Of a DNA stretch of 53,400 bases, positions 7,906 to 16,125 are shown one piece after another. The notes beneath the pieces were generated by a model. The model searched no databases. It was not told where the DNA came from and saw only the letters and a list, made by a program, of their open reading frames with translations. This DNA is from CAZDGK01 sp964505035 (GTDB lineage Bacteria; Patescibacteriota; Saccharimonadia; UBA4664): contig CAZDGK010000003.1 of NCBI GenBank assembly GCA_964505035.1, forward strand, positions 1 through 53,400. The letters run 5' to 3'. Positions within the stretch are counted from its first letter, which is position 1; every line of letters begins with the position of its first letter. A program made the translations under genes and the position numbers.

Positions 7906-8508
7906 TTAGCGGTCGCGGATGGCCGGCGGCTTGGCGCCGCTGGTCAATTCCTTGAGCGCGTCGCGGTGGGCCGTGGTGGCGATGCGCCGGGCCTCGCGGA
8001 CGGCGGCCAGTGACTGGCCGAGCGAGACGGTGAAATCCTCGATCTCATCGAGTCCGTCGGGGCCGATGTCAGCCAGCTCCCTGTAGTGAGCACGGAGCTG
8101 GTAGGTCAGCTCCCTGGCTCGGCTGTCAGAGCTGTCGGTCACCGACAGCCGCTCGAGCCGCAGGAGCACATCGTACTGGCGCCGGTTGGGCACCACGATG
8201 AGTCCGTGGCGCTTGCGCGCCTGGTACTCGGCCAGCTCGCCCCAGAAGCCCTCGTAGTCGTCAAACTCGAGCGCGCCGACGGCGAAGGCGCACAGGCCGA
8301 TGAGCCCGACGAGGCCGAGAATGACGGCCAGAACGCCGAACACGACACTCAGATGGCTGAGAAATACCAGGGCGACGATCCCCGCCACAGTGCCACCGGC
8401 AATCTTGGCGGAGCGCAGGCCCTTCTTGAGCACCCGGTAGTCGTCTCCCCTGTCGAGCTCGAGCCGCCGGGCCAGCTTGAGTGCCCGCTTTTTGGTGTAC
8501 CTCTTCAT
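7906..8508 (-). CDS. membrane protein with C-terminal coiled coil, MK-x-KR family (copy B)
   Basis: 200 residues, same plan as copy A: MKRYTKKRALKLARRL, two transmembrane helices around residues 40-85, EYQARKRHGLIVVPNRRQYD, a charged helical domain, and the same C-terminal AIRDR. Start set at ATG 8508 because AGGAGGGG lies 3 nt before it; a longer reading from 8601 would run through the promoter. Own promoter (8561-8589) and terminator (7863-7889). Function unknown; see the array finding. Confidence 0.8.
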   Translation of the reverse strand: MKRYTKKRALKLARRLELDRGDDYRVLKKGLRSAKIAGGTVAGIVALVFLSHLSVVFGVLAVILGLVGLIGLCAFAVGALEFDDYEGFWGELAEYQARKRHGLIVVPNRRQYDVLLRLERLSVTDSSDSRARELTYQLRAHYRELADIGPDGLDEIEDFTVSLGQSLAAVREARRIATTAHRDALKELTSGAKPPAIRDR

Positions 8509-8560
8509 CAGCCCCTCCTGTTCTTGGTAGGTTGCGGTGGGCTGTCTGATGAACTTGCAT

Positions 8561-8589
8561 ACAATACTATAAATGGGCCAATAATGCAA
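8561..8589 (-). promoter_or_regulatory. promoter of copy B
   Basis: TTGCAT (8584-8589), 17 nt, TATTGT (8561-8566). Differs from the copy A promoter by one spacer base (TTGGCCC for TTGGCCA). Confidence 0.7.
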
Positions 8590-8595
8590 TAAAAA

Positions 8596-8622
8596 CCGCA
8601 CCTCTGAATGTCAGAGATGCGG
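8596..8622 (-). terminator. intrinsic terminator of the 8631-9710 gene
   Basis: Stem CCGCAcCTCTG/CAGAGaTGCGG with five T on the minus strand; it abuts the copy B promoter. Confidence 0.9.
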
Positions 8623-8630
8623 CCTCGGGT

Positions 8631-9710
8631 CTATGCCGCCGTCACGCTCGAGCGCTGGTGAATGACGGACGTGATGAACGCCGCCGCTACCAGGCTGATG
8701 GTGATTAGACCGGTGACGTACTCGGGGATGGGCACGACGAGACTGAGTGGCATGATGATCCCCAGAAACAGCAGGGACCAGCGGGCGCCGTGGTCAAGGA
8801 AAATGTACTTGGCCAGGATGCCGTGCTGAACCGCCAGCTTGATGAACGAGCGGACGAACAGCATGCCAACGCCCAGACCGACGACCAGCGCCAGGATGTC
8901 CTTGGTGATGGCCAGACCGAGGGACAGGCTGTCGAGTGACAGACTGGCATCGGTAAGCTCCAGCCGAATGAACAAGGCTAGGCCGGCAAGGAACCCCGCC
9001 GATTTGGTGGTGGTGCCAGAGGCCAAGCTGAGCCGGGCGGTGGAACGGTCACGCTTCTCGAGCGCATGCATCAGGCAGAAGAATACCACACTGATGAGCG
9101 CGAAGAGCAGCGCGCGGAAGTCGTGGGCAACGAACCCACAGACCACCACGATGGCCGTCAGCACTACCAGGAGCGCGGCGAACTCGCGGTTGCCGCTAAA
9201 CTTCCGGTGCACCCATTCTTCAACGTGCTTGAATCCCCAGAGATGCCAGTGCTCTTCCTTTTCCGGGTCGAGCGCCCAGGTGAGCGATGACAGCACCAGA
9301 TACGGCGCCACCAATGCGACGATGAGCGGCGTGGCGCTCTCGGCCATGACCCTAAACGCCTCGTGCGAGTGGAGCGCGAGCTGCCACATCGCACCAAATG
9401 GCACGTCACGCGCCAACGACACCAGATAGATTGGTGCCAGATAACGCATGAACAGGATGCCGACCCCGATGCCGACTGTCAGATACAACAGCCGCCAGCC
9501 TGGCTTCATTTTGACCAGGATGCCCGCATCGATGATGGCGTTGTCCAGACCAAAGCTGCCTTCGGCGCCAATCAGCAGCATGATGCTGCTGGCGGCTCCA
9601 AATCCCAGAAGGATCCAGAACCCGGCGATGGACACGAAAGCCGCGATGACTGGTGCGTACAACGCGACCGCCAGCGGGCTGCGCAGGGCAGGCAAAAGCC
9701 GTGATGTCAC
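8631..9710 (-). CDS. DUF475/TerC-like integral membrane protein (copy 2)
   Basis: 359 residues with eight or nine membrane helices. Family motifs are GAEGSFGLDNAIIDAGIL near residue 50 and LELTDASLSLDSLSLGLAI near residue 245, where the Asp/Glu residues in the membrane are the predicted ion site. It has a longer charged insertion (DPEKEEHWHLWGF) than copy 1. Start is GTG 9710 with a perfect AGGAGG four nt upstream; the ATG-like upstream reading lacks a site. Promoter at 9774-9802. Probable role: metal-ion export or envelope stress, by family only. Confidence 0.8.
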   Translation of the reverse strand: MTSRLLPALRSPLAVALYAPVIAAFVSIAGFWILLGFGAASSIMLLIGAEGSFGLDNAIIDAGILVKMKPGWRLLYLTVGIGVGILFMRYLAPIYLVSLARDVPFGAMWQLALHSHEAFRVMAESATPLIVALVAPYLVLSSLTWALDPEKEEHWHLWGFKHVEEWVHRKFSGNREFAALLVVLTAIVVVCGFVAHDFRALLFALISVVFFCLMHALEKRDRSTARLSLASGTTTKSAGFLAGLALFIRLELTDASLSLDSLSLGLAITKDILALVVGLGVGMLFVRSFIKLAVQHGILAKYIFLDHGARWSLLFLGIIMPLSLVVPIPEYVTGLITISLVAAAFITSVIHQRSSVTAA

Positions 9711-9773
9711 GGCGCCTCCTAACGTTTGGGGTTGTAGGAGCAGCGAGCGGGAAAACCCCGGTCGCATCTGATT

Positions 9774-9802
9774 ATTATATACTGCAAGGTGGCTTTTTAC
9801 AA
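9774..9802 (-). promoter_or_regulatory. promoter of TerC-like copy 2
   Basis: TTGTAA (9797-9802), 17 nt, TATAAT (9774-9779). Confidence 0.75.
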
Positions 9803-9806
9803 GAAA

Positions 9807-9839
9807 CCGCCAAGCCGGCCGATGTGGCTAGCTTGGCGG
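9807..9839 (-). terminator. terminator of the 9856-10440 gene
   Basis: Stem CCGCCAAG/CTTGGCGG, then TTTCTTG on the minus strand. Confidence 0.7.
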
Positions 9840-9855
9840 ATGTTGAGTGAGGCGG

Positions 9856-10440
9856 TCAGCGACCAGTGAGCTCGCGCAGGGCTTTGCTGGTGGCCTCGTG
9901 GCCAAGGCGCTGCTGTTCGGCAGCGCTTTCCAGCGCACCCAGGCGCAGATCGATGCCGGCCAGGGTTTCCTGGTCGTAGAGCTCGCGGAACGACCGCACC
10001 AGGCGGTCGATACGGTCCTGCAGCTCCCGGCTGCGAGCGCGGCCGGCGGCGTTGTCGTCGCAGGCTTCGCGCTCCAGCCGGAGCCGCTCGAGGTCCACCA
10101 GGATCTGAAACTGCTCCGGACTCGGTACCGGGTGGTTTAGCCCATGCTTGCGCCGGGCGGCGCGCAATCGGCGCTGCTGCTTGGCCCGCCGGTAGACCGA
10201 CGGCGGCACTTCTCCGTACAGCTCGGCCGTAGTCATTGCACCGGCGAAGAAGGTTGGGAAGAGGCCGATGAAAAAGCCGGGGTGAACCGTGATGCCGAGG
10301 ACCACGAGAATGAGCGCGGCCGCGATGAAGCAGGACAGCACCAGGAGGTTGCGGTTGACGCGGCGCAGGTCGGGATAGAGATCCTCGGCCGGCGCCAGCC
10401 GCCTGGCCAGGGCTTGAGCCTCACGTTTGGTGTACTTCAC
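9856..10440 (-). CDS. membrane protein with C-terminal coiled coil, MK-x-KR family (copy C)
   Basis: 194 residues. The N-terminus VKYTKREAQALARRL (start GTG 10440, GAAAGGACGAG site), two membrane helices around residues 33-75, RKHGLNHPVPSPEQFQIL and a long charged helical tail match copies A and B in order and spacing but with lower identity. The in-frame extension to 11268 is antisense to trxB and not coding. Its -10 box lies immediately upstream of the trxB stop codon, and the promoter (10511-10539) overlaps the end of trxB. Confidence 0.75.
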   Translation of the reverse strand: MKYTKREAQALARRLAPAEDLYPDLRRVNRNLLVLSCFIAAALILVVLGITVHPGFFIGLFPTFFAGAMTTAELYGEVPPSVYRRAKQQRRLRAARRKHGLNHPVPSPEQFQILVDLERLRLEREACDDNAAGRARSRELQDRIDRLVRSFRELYDQETLAGIDLRLGALESAAEQQRLGHEATSKALRELTGR

Positions 10441-10510
10441 GTTCTCGTCCTTTCCAGAACTGTCTCGTGAGAACGAGCCGAGACCGAGGTCCCGGCTAAA
10501 TGACCTGTAC

Positions 10511-10539
10511 TTTATATCATGCTTTGGCTGTTTTGGCAA
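10511..10539 (-). promoter_or_regulatory. promoter of copy C inside the end of trxB
   Basis: TTGCCA (10534-10539), 17 nt, TATAAA (10511-10516); the -35 lies within trxB codons. Confidence 0.7.
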
Positions 10540-11473
10540 CGGGTTGGGCAGCGAGAAACTCCTGGGCATTGAGGGCGGCCATACAGCCGGAGCCGGCAGA
10601 GGTGATGGCCTGGCGATAGCGGTGGTCCTGGACATCGCCACAGGCAAAGACACCGGGAACATTGGTGCGGGTGTCCCGGCTGACGATGTAGCCAGCCTCG
10701 TCGAGGTCGAGCTGATCCTGAAAGAGCTGTGAGTTGGGCTCGTGACCGATGGCGATAAAGAGCCCAGTGACGGCGAGGTCGGACTCGGAACCGTCGCGCA
10801 GGTCGCGCAGACGCAGGCCGGCGAGCTTGGGCTCACCCTGCAGAGCAGCGACTTCGCTGTGCCAGACAAAGCGGATCTTGGGGTCGGCTTTGGCGCGCTC
10901 CTGCATGGCATGGCTGGCACGCAGCTCGCCCCGGCGGTGGATGACGGCCACGGACTTGGCGAATTTGGACAGATAGGTGGCCTCCTCCAGAGCAGAGTCG
11001 CCGCCACCGACCACGGCGATGTCGTGGCCGCGGAAGAAGAACCCGTCGCAGGTGGCGCAGGTGGAGACACCATGGCCGACCCGGTCCCAGATGCCGTCGA
11101 GCTCGAGCATGCGCGGGCGGGCGCCAGTAGAGATAATGAGGCTGGCGGCGGCGTACTCATCGTCGCCGGCCCAGACGCGGAACGGCCGGGCGCTGAGGTC
11201 GACCCGCGTGATGCGGCGGCCGATGATTTCGGTGCCGAAGCGGGTGGCCTGCTCGCGCATGCCCGCAATGAGATCCGGGCCGGTGAGGCCGCTGGGGAAG
11301 CCGGGGAAATTCTCGACCTCAGTGGTGGTCATGAGCTGGCCACCGGGTAGGTCATTATTGGAGACCGCCTCGCCCTCGAACATTAGCGGCTCCAGACCGG
11401 CGCGAGCGGCATAGATGGCTGCCGTGAGGCCGGCGGGGCCGGACCCTATAATAATGACGTCGCGGGTACTCAC
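10517..11473 (-). CDS. trxB: thioredoxin reductase
   Basis: 318 residues, normal length for low-Mr bacterial TrxR. FAD-binding GSGPAG at residues about 10-15, the redox pair CATC (in STCATCDGFFF) around residue 135, the NADPH motif VVGGGDSALEEA near 155, and HRRGELRA which fits NADPH rather than NADH; the second FAD motif is GVFACGDVQD. It reduces thioredoxin in the cytosol. Start is GTG 11473: its GTGA overlaps the TGA stop of trxA by four bases, so the two are translationally coupled. Confidence 0.95.
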   Translation of the reverse strand: MSTRDVIIIGSGPAGLTAAIYAARAGLEPLMFEGEAVSNNDLPGGQLMTTTEVENFPGFPSGLTGPDLIAGMREQATRFGTEIIGRRITRVDLSARPFRVWAGDDEYAAASLIISTGARPRMLELDGIWDRVGHGVSTCATCDGFFFRGHDIAVVGGGDSALEEATYLSKFAKSVAVIHRRGELRASHAMQERAKADPKIRFVWHSEVAALQGEPKLAGLRLRDLRDGSESDLAVTGLFIAIGHEPNSQLFQDQLDLDEAGYIVSRDTRTNVPGVFACGDVQDHRYRQAITSAGSGCMAALNAQEFLAAQPVAKTAKA

Positions 11474-11802
11474 GCCGCACCGCCCTGGAGCGCCTGGCTG
11501 ACCGCCTGGGTCAGCTTGGCCTGGTCGGTCACGCCGATGGTTTCCCAGACGGTCTGGCCGCCGCGCACGAGGCGCAGGGTGGGCAGACTCATCACACCAA
11601 GGTGGCTGGTGAGTTCGGGGGCCTCGTCGGCATTGAGCTTGACGACGGCGAGCTTGCCCTCGAAGGCCGCTTCGACCTGCGCGACGACCGGCTCGACAAT
11701 CTTGCAAGGCTGGCACCAGGGCGCCCAGATGTCGATGAGGACTAGCTTATCGGACTTTTCCACAACTGAAGCATAATTAGTATCATTGATGGCGACGCTC
11801 AT
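11470..11802 (-). CDS. trxA: thioredoxin
   Basis: 110 residues, one thioredoxin fold. The active site reads WCQPC instead of the usual WCGPC, which may shift its redox potential; the cis-Pro motif SLPT is present. Start ATG 11802 with an AGAGGGG site. First gene of the trxA-trxB operon and divergent from nrdJ, whose enzyme needs a dithiol reductant, so the arrangement makes functional sense. Confidence 0.95.
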   Translation of the reverse strand: MSVAINDTNYASVVEKSDKLVLIDIWAPWCQPCKIVEPVVAQVEAAFEGKLAVVKLNADEAPELTSHLGVMSLPTLRLVRGGQTVWETIGVTDQAKLTQAVSQALQGGAA

Positions 11803-12001
11803 AATCCCCTCTGTCCCCTCCTTAAGCCTTTTATATCTAGTGTTACAAATGTATTGACGCACCCTAGATGTGGTGCGCATAATGCTAATGCTAGCACATG
11901 TGGTGTGGCTGGTACAATAATAAAACACTAGATACGAGTTTTGTAGGTTGGATACTCCGACCGGCTGACTCGTAGCAAAGACCGCTAAATTGGAGGGGAA
12001 G
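11803..12001. promoter_or_regulatory. shared trxA/nrdJ control region with operator-like repeats
   Basis: 199 bases between divergent genes. An inverted repeat CGCACC-N8-GGTGCG is centred near 11870, and ACACTAGATA-type half-sites occur near both edges; these resemble but do not match the 16-bp NrdR box. For nrdJ an extended -10 (TGGTACAAT, hexamer 11913-11918) is clear. No good -35/-10 pair was found for trxA. Confidence 0.45.
11933..11974 (+). ncRNA. structured leader of nrdJ
   Basis: Nested stem in the predicted 5' UTR: TACGAG/CTCGTA outside and GGTTGGA/TCCGACC inside with a three-base loop, separated by a 7/6-nt internal loop. It lies between the TACAAT box and the GGAGGGG ribosome site. 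It lacks the conserved B12-box of classical cobalamin riboswitches. Confidence 0.4.
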
Positions 12002-14791
12002 ATGACAAATCGTATACTAGATAACCTGCCGCAGGCCGAGACCGCCGAGGAGCGTGCCCGACTAGAGGAGCTATACCGCTTCGGAAAGCGGATCCCGGCC
12101 GCCCCAGACGACCTGGCAGACCCAGCGTTTAGCGAGAATGCCTGGTACGTGGGGCGCACCCGCTACGCCCGCCGCAACGCCCAGGGCGAGCCGAGCGAGA
12201 CGCCCAAGCAAATGTGCTGGCGGATTGCCTACAACATCGCCACGGCCGAGCGACTGTACAGCGACAACCCGGCCCGGGCTCACGACGCCCGCGCGCGGGA
12301 GTTCTACAACCTGATCGCCCGCCAGGAGTTCATCCCCAACACCCCCACCATGGTCAATGCAGGCAAGCCACACCAACAGCTGTCAGCCTGCTTTGTGTTG
12401 CCGGTCGAGGACGACCTAGACAGCATTCTGGGCACGGCCATGGACATGGCCCGCATCCACAAGAGCGGTGGCGGCACGGGCTTTAGCTTCAGCCGGCTGC
12501 GTCCGCTGGGCGACGTCATTGCCACGTCGGGCGGCACCACCACTGGCCCGATCGCGTTTATGCAGGCCTACAACGACATTACCGGCCAGATCCGGCAGGG
12601 TGGCGTGCGGCGCGGTGCCAACATGGGTATCCTGCACTACAACCACCCCGACATTTTGCTGTTTGCGGTCTACAAAGTAGACGAGTTCTCGCTGACCAAC
12701 TTCAACATCTCGACCACGGTGGACGAGGCGTTCTTCGAGGCTGTGCGCCACGACAGCCAGTTCCTGGAGGCTGACTACGAGAAAGACTTCGACTTTGACG
12801 GCGTGATTGCCGAGGCCCAGGAAGCGCTGCGTACCCGTGACCAAGACCTGAAGCTGGTGCGGCTGCAGGAGGTAGTGAAGAAACTGCACTCGTGGGTGGA
12901 CGAACCCAATCCCGAGCGGGGCTTCGCGCTGGTGAACCCGCGCAGTGGCGAGGAAGTGGGACGGCTCAACGCCCGGAAGTTCTTTGACCTGATCACCCGC
13001 CTAGCTTGGCAATACGGCGACCCGGGCATGATCATGATTGACCGCATCAACAACAGCCGCGCCAACCCGACGCCCAACCTGGGCATGATCGAAGCGACCA
13101 ACCCCTGCGGCGAGCAACCGCTGCTCCCCTACGACGCCTGTACGCTGGGCCAGGTGAACCTGGGCCGGCACGTGGACCTGGACGCCGGTGACTTCGACTG
13201 GCCCAAGCTGCGCACCACGGTACACCAAGTGACGCGGTTCCTGGACGACGTGCTCGACATGAACGAGTATCCGATCGAGGCCGTGCGGCAGACGACGCGC
13301 GCGATCCGGCGGATTGGCCTCGGGATAATGGGCTTCGCCGACGCGCTGATGCAGCTGGGCATTGGCTACAACACCGATGAGGGTCTGAAGGCCGCCGAGC
13401 GGGTGATGAAATTTGTGCAGGAAGAGAGCGACCGGGCCAGTGTGGAGCTGGCTCGCGAGCGCGGCGTGTTCCCGGCCTTTGAGGGCAGCATCTACGACAA
13501 GCCGGGCGAGATCCGCCCGCGCAACGGCGCCCGCACCACCATCGCACCCACGGGCACCACGGCCATGCTGGCCGACTGCTCGAGTGGCTGTGAGCCGATC
13601 TTTGCGCTGACGTTTGCCAAGAACACCATCGAGGGCAAGCGCCTGTTCCAGACCAGCCCGTACTTCATGCAGGCCTTGGAGAAGCGCGGTCTGCTCAGCG
13701 ACGAGCTGCTGGAGAAAATCCAGGCCAACAACGGCAGCGCGCAGGGGCTGGAGGAGATTCCAGACGACATGCAGCGAGTGTTCGTGGTGGCTGGCGACAT
13801 TACGCCGGAGTGGCACGTGCGCATGCAGGCGGCATTCCAGAAGTACACCGACAACGCCATTTCCAAGACGATCAACTTCCCCAACTCGGCCACCATTCAG
13901 GACGTGCGTGATGCCTATCTGCTAGTGCACGACACGGGCTGCAAGGGTATTACGATCTACCGCGACGGCAGCCGGGACAAGCAGGTGCTTGAGACCAAGA
14001 AGGAAAACAGCTACTACGACCAGCTGAAGGGCAGCCAGTTTGGCACCAGCAAGGCCGACGCCGAGGCGACCGAGGCAGCAGGCACGGCGACCGGCCAGGC
14101 TGACGAGACCACGGTGGAGCTGGCGACGACGGCCGGCCTGGTATTGGCCGAGCCAGCCGTCGAGATGCGGCCACGGCCCATGGTGCTAAACGGCCACACC
14201 TACAAGGTGGCGACGCCGGTGGGCACGGCCTTCGTGAGCATCAATGAGGACGCCGGCGGCAACATCTTTGAGGTGTTCGTGAACGTGGGCCGGGCCGGCA
14301 GCGACATCACGGCCGATGCCGAGGCGATTGGACGGCTGATCTCGCTAGCCTTCCGCATCCCCACGCCGTACTCGAGCGACCGGATTGCTGGCAGCGTGGT
14401 AGAGCAGCTGACGGGCATCGGCGGCAGCGGATCGGCCGGGTTTGGCCCGCAGCGGGTGCGCAGCCTGGCCGACGCCATCGCCAAGGCCATTCGCGACCAC
14501 GAAGCGGTGAAGGCGGCCAGGGGCAGCGACGTCTCCGGCGGCGCCTCCCCCGCTGGCGAGCGAACGTCGGCCGGCTCGATGACGGCGCCCGCGTCGTCTA
14601 CCTCACTCGCAGGCGCGGGGGAGACATCCGCCTCCGACTCACCCGCCATGTCCGAGTCGGCCCGGCCGGCGATGATGGCCATGAGCTCGACCAAGACCGA
14701 GGTGGACCTGTGCCCCGACTGCGGCAATGCGTCCTTGCGCCGGATTGAGGGCTGCCAAAAGTGCGAGCTGTGCGGCTTTAGTAAGTGCTAG
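12002..14791 (+). CDS. nrdJ: adenosylcobalamin-dependent (class II) ribonucleotide reductase
   Basis: 929 residues. Reduces ribonucleotides to deoxynucleotides using a cobalamin-generated thiyl radical. Visible features in order: the substrate-site Cys in QLSACFVLPVED near residue 130; the active-site loop NPCGEQPLLPYDACTLGQVN near 365-385 with radical Cys, Glu and the second redox Cys; the PTGTTAMLADCS phosphate loop near 515; a TSCPD domain around 720-790; a low-complexity Ala/Ser/Thr linker; and a C-terminal Cys cluster (CPDCG, CQKCELCGFSKC) typical of the re-reducing or zinc-ribbon tail. Start ATG 12002 follows GGAGGGG. It pairs with the divergent thioredoxin operon and with cobO downstream. 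Confidence 0.97.
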   Translation: MTNRILDNLPQAETAEERARLEELYRFGKRIPAAPDDLADPAFSENAWYVGRTRYARRNAQGEPSETPKQMCWRIAYNIATAERLYSDNPARAHDARAREFYNLIARQEFIPNTPTMVNAGKPHQQLSACFVLPVEDDLDSILGTAMDMARIHKSGGGTGFSFSRLRPLGDVIATSGGTTTGPIAFMQAYNDITGQIRQGGVRRGANMGILHYNHPDILLFAVYKVDEFSLTNFNISTTVDEAFFEAVRHDSQFLEADYEKDFDFDGVIAEAQEALRTRDQDLKLVRLQEVVKKLHSWVDEPNPERGFALVNPRSGEEVGRLNARKFFDLITRLAWQYGDPGMIMIDRINNSRANPTPNLGMIEATNPCGEQPLLPYDACTLGQVNLGRHVDLDAGDFDWPKLRTTVHQVTRFLDDVLDMNEYPIEAVRQTTRAIRRIGLGIMGFADALMQLGIGYNTDEGLKAAERVMKFVQEESDRASVELARERGVFPAFEGSIYDKPGEIRPRNGARTTIAPTGTTAMLADCSSGCEPIFALTFAKNTIEGKRLFQTSPYFMQALEKRGLLSDELLEKIQANNGSAQGLEEIPDDMQRVFVVAGDITPEWHVRMQAAFQKYTDNAISKTINFPNSATIQDVRDAYLLVHDTGCKGITIYRDGSRDKQVLETKKENSYYDQLKGSQFGTSKADAEATEAAGTATGQADETTVELATTAGLVLAEPAVEMRPRPMVLNGHTYKVATPVGTAFVSINEDAGGNIFEVFVNVGRAGSDITADAEAIGRLISLAFRIPTPYSSDRIAGSVVEQLTGIGGSGSAGFGPQRVRSLADAIAKAIRDHEAVKAARGSDVSGGASPAGERTSAGSMTAPASSTSLAGAGETSASDSPAMSESARPAMMAMSSTKTEVDLCPDCGNASLRRIEGCQKCELCGFSKC

Positions 14792-14812
14792 AGGTCCTTT
14801 AACACAAAGAGT

Positions 14813-14852
14813 GCCCGGTGCGGCCAGCTGGTTGAGGGCTGGTGCACCGGGC
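14813..14852 (-). terminator. hairpin between convergent genes
   Basis: Stem GCCCGGTGC/GCACCGGGC with an inner CCAGC/GCTGG pairing; on the minus strand it is followed by ACTCTTTG. It may serve both nrdJ and the convergent gene. Confidence 0.6.
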
Positions 14853-14857
14853 GGGTG

Positions 14858-15304
14858 TTACGGCTCCAGGGTGGGCCGGACGATGACGTTGTCCTTGCCG
14901 TGCCGCTCATGGACACGGGCGAGGAGCCAGCCGGCCACTTGCTCGCGGCCGGCGAAGGTCCGGTCGCCGAAGCGACGCCACTGGTCGTCTTGCCGGAGGG
15001 CAACCTCGTAACGCGGGCGGTCGTGAAACCGCAGCGGCACGAGGTGGATTTCGATCGAATCCCACTGGTGGGGCGCGCTGCGGTAGCCGATCGGGTGGAT
15101 GAAGCCGAAGTCGAACCCGGGACCGCGCTCATTGTCGGTGGCGTAGGCGGGGTAGAACCCCAGCTCACGCAACCGCTGAGCGACAGTCCGGGCCGTCTCC
15201 AGCTCGGTCACCAGAGCGAGCCGGCCGAAGCTGCCCCACAAGAGGCCTTCCAGTTCGAACGGGCCAGTGATTTCCCGGTTCAGAGCCGTAGTGGTGTCCG
15301 CCAT
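14858..15304 (-). CDS. soluble protein of unknown function (148 aa)
   Basis: 148 residues, Trp- and Arg-rich, no Cys or membrane segment; no family recognised. Start ATG 15304 chosen for the GAAGGGAT site. Own promoter TTGACT (15366-15371), 17 nt, TAAAGT (15343-15348), and own terminator. Divergent from cobO with little spare sequence between. One of the stand-alone small genes described in the findings. Confidence 0.7.
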   Translation of the reverse strand: MADTTTALNREITGPFELEGLLWGSFGRLALVTELETARTVAQRLRELGFYPAYATDNERGPGFDFGFIHPIGYRSAPHQWDSIEIHLVPLRFHDRPRYEVALRQDDQWRRFGDRTFAGREQVAGWLLARVHERHGKDNVIVRPTLEP

Positions 15305-15375
15305 GGTGATATCCCTTCGGTAGCCGTGACGGTTCAATTACTACTTTAGCATAAAATCCATATTTAGTCAATTTA

Positions 15376-15984
15376 ATGAGAGTCAATATCATGGCTGATA
15401 CGGAACCCAAAAAAGAGCGTCGTCCCCTACCCGGCCTGGAGGATTACCAGGAGAATGACCGCGGCCTCGTGATCATGTACACCGGCGACGGCAAGGGCAA
15501 AACCACGGCCGCTATGGGCCTGGCGCTGCGGGCGGCCGGCTATGGCAAGCGCGTGCTGGTGGTGCAGTTTGTGAAGGTGTGGTTTACGGGCGAAAAGGGT
15601 GGGTTTGAGCACCTGCCCAACGTGGACTTTGTGCAGGCCGGTAAGGGGTTTTATAAGATTTTGGGCGACAAGCTGCCACCCGAGGAGCATGTGGCCGCGG
15701 CCCAGGCGGCGCTGGAGTACGCCCGCGAGCAGCTGCACAGCGGCAAATACGACGTGGTGGTGCTAGATGAGATCATCGGCAGCGTGGTGGGCGGCCTGCT
15801 GCAGCTAGACGCGGTGCTGGAGTTGGTGGATAACAAGCCGCTGCCGGTGGATCTGGTGCTGACCGGCCACAAGGGCTTTGAGCTGCCGACGCTACTAGAG
15901 CGGGCGGATTTGATCACCGAGATGCGCAAGGTGAAGCATCCGTTTGACAACAAGATGCTGGCGCGCAAGACGATTGATTATTGA
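15376..15984 (+). CDS. cobO: cob(I)yrinic acid a,c-diamide adenosyltransferase (CobA/CobO type)
   Basis: 202 residues. Walker A GDGKGKTTA at residues 38-46, followed by the family's GYGKRVLVVQFVK and the Walker B-like VVVLDEI; C-terminal LTGHKGFE and ADLITEM are typical. It attaches the 5'-deoxyadenosyl group to reduced cobalamin, making the cofactor NrdJ needs. Start ATG 15376 or 15391 (MADTEPK); neither has a clear ribosome site. No corrin-ring biosynthesis or B12 importer gene is in the window, so salvage is inferred. Confidence 0.93.
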   Translation: MRVNIMADTEPKKERRPLPGLEDYQENDRGLVIMYTGDGKGKTTAAMGLALRAAGYGKRVLVVQFVKVWFTGEKGGFEHLPNVDFVQAGKGFYKILGDKLPPEEHVAAAQAALEYAREQLHSGKYDVVVLDEIIGSVVGGLLQLDAVLELVDNKPLPVDLVLTGHKGFELPTLLERADLITEMRKVKHPFDNKMLARKTIDY

Positions 15985-16008
15985 CCGAGACGCCGGTGGT
16001 TGGTGTGT

Positions 16009-16014
16009 TATAAT
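16009..16014 (+). promoter_or_regulatory. extended -10 promoter of the phospholipase gene
   Basis: TGTTATAAT gives a TGn-extended perfect -10; no good -35 is present. It predicts a leader of about 100 nt. Confidence 0.55.
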
Positions 16015-16125
16015 GCCTTGGGATTAGCCCACAAGGCCGATCAAGCTTGACGTCACGATAACCATGACCTGGGTTCGTGGCATGTTTTTGTATCGTCGCT
16101 CTCTTTCCGAAAAGGATGGTATGAC

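Noticed and set aside
9856..11268. Single 470-residue minus-strand frame
   Set aside because: Its first 276 residues are antisense-frame reading over trxB; only the part from GTG 10440 has a ribosome site and paralogues.
11919..12001. Classical cobalamin riboswitch before nrdJ
   Set aside because: The conserved B12-box sequence is absent and the leader is too short; only a nested hairpin is visible.
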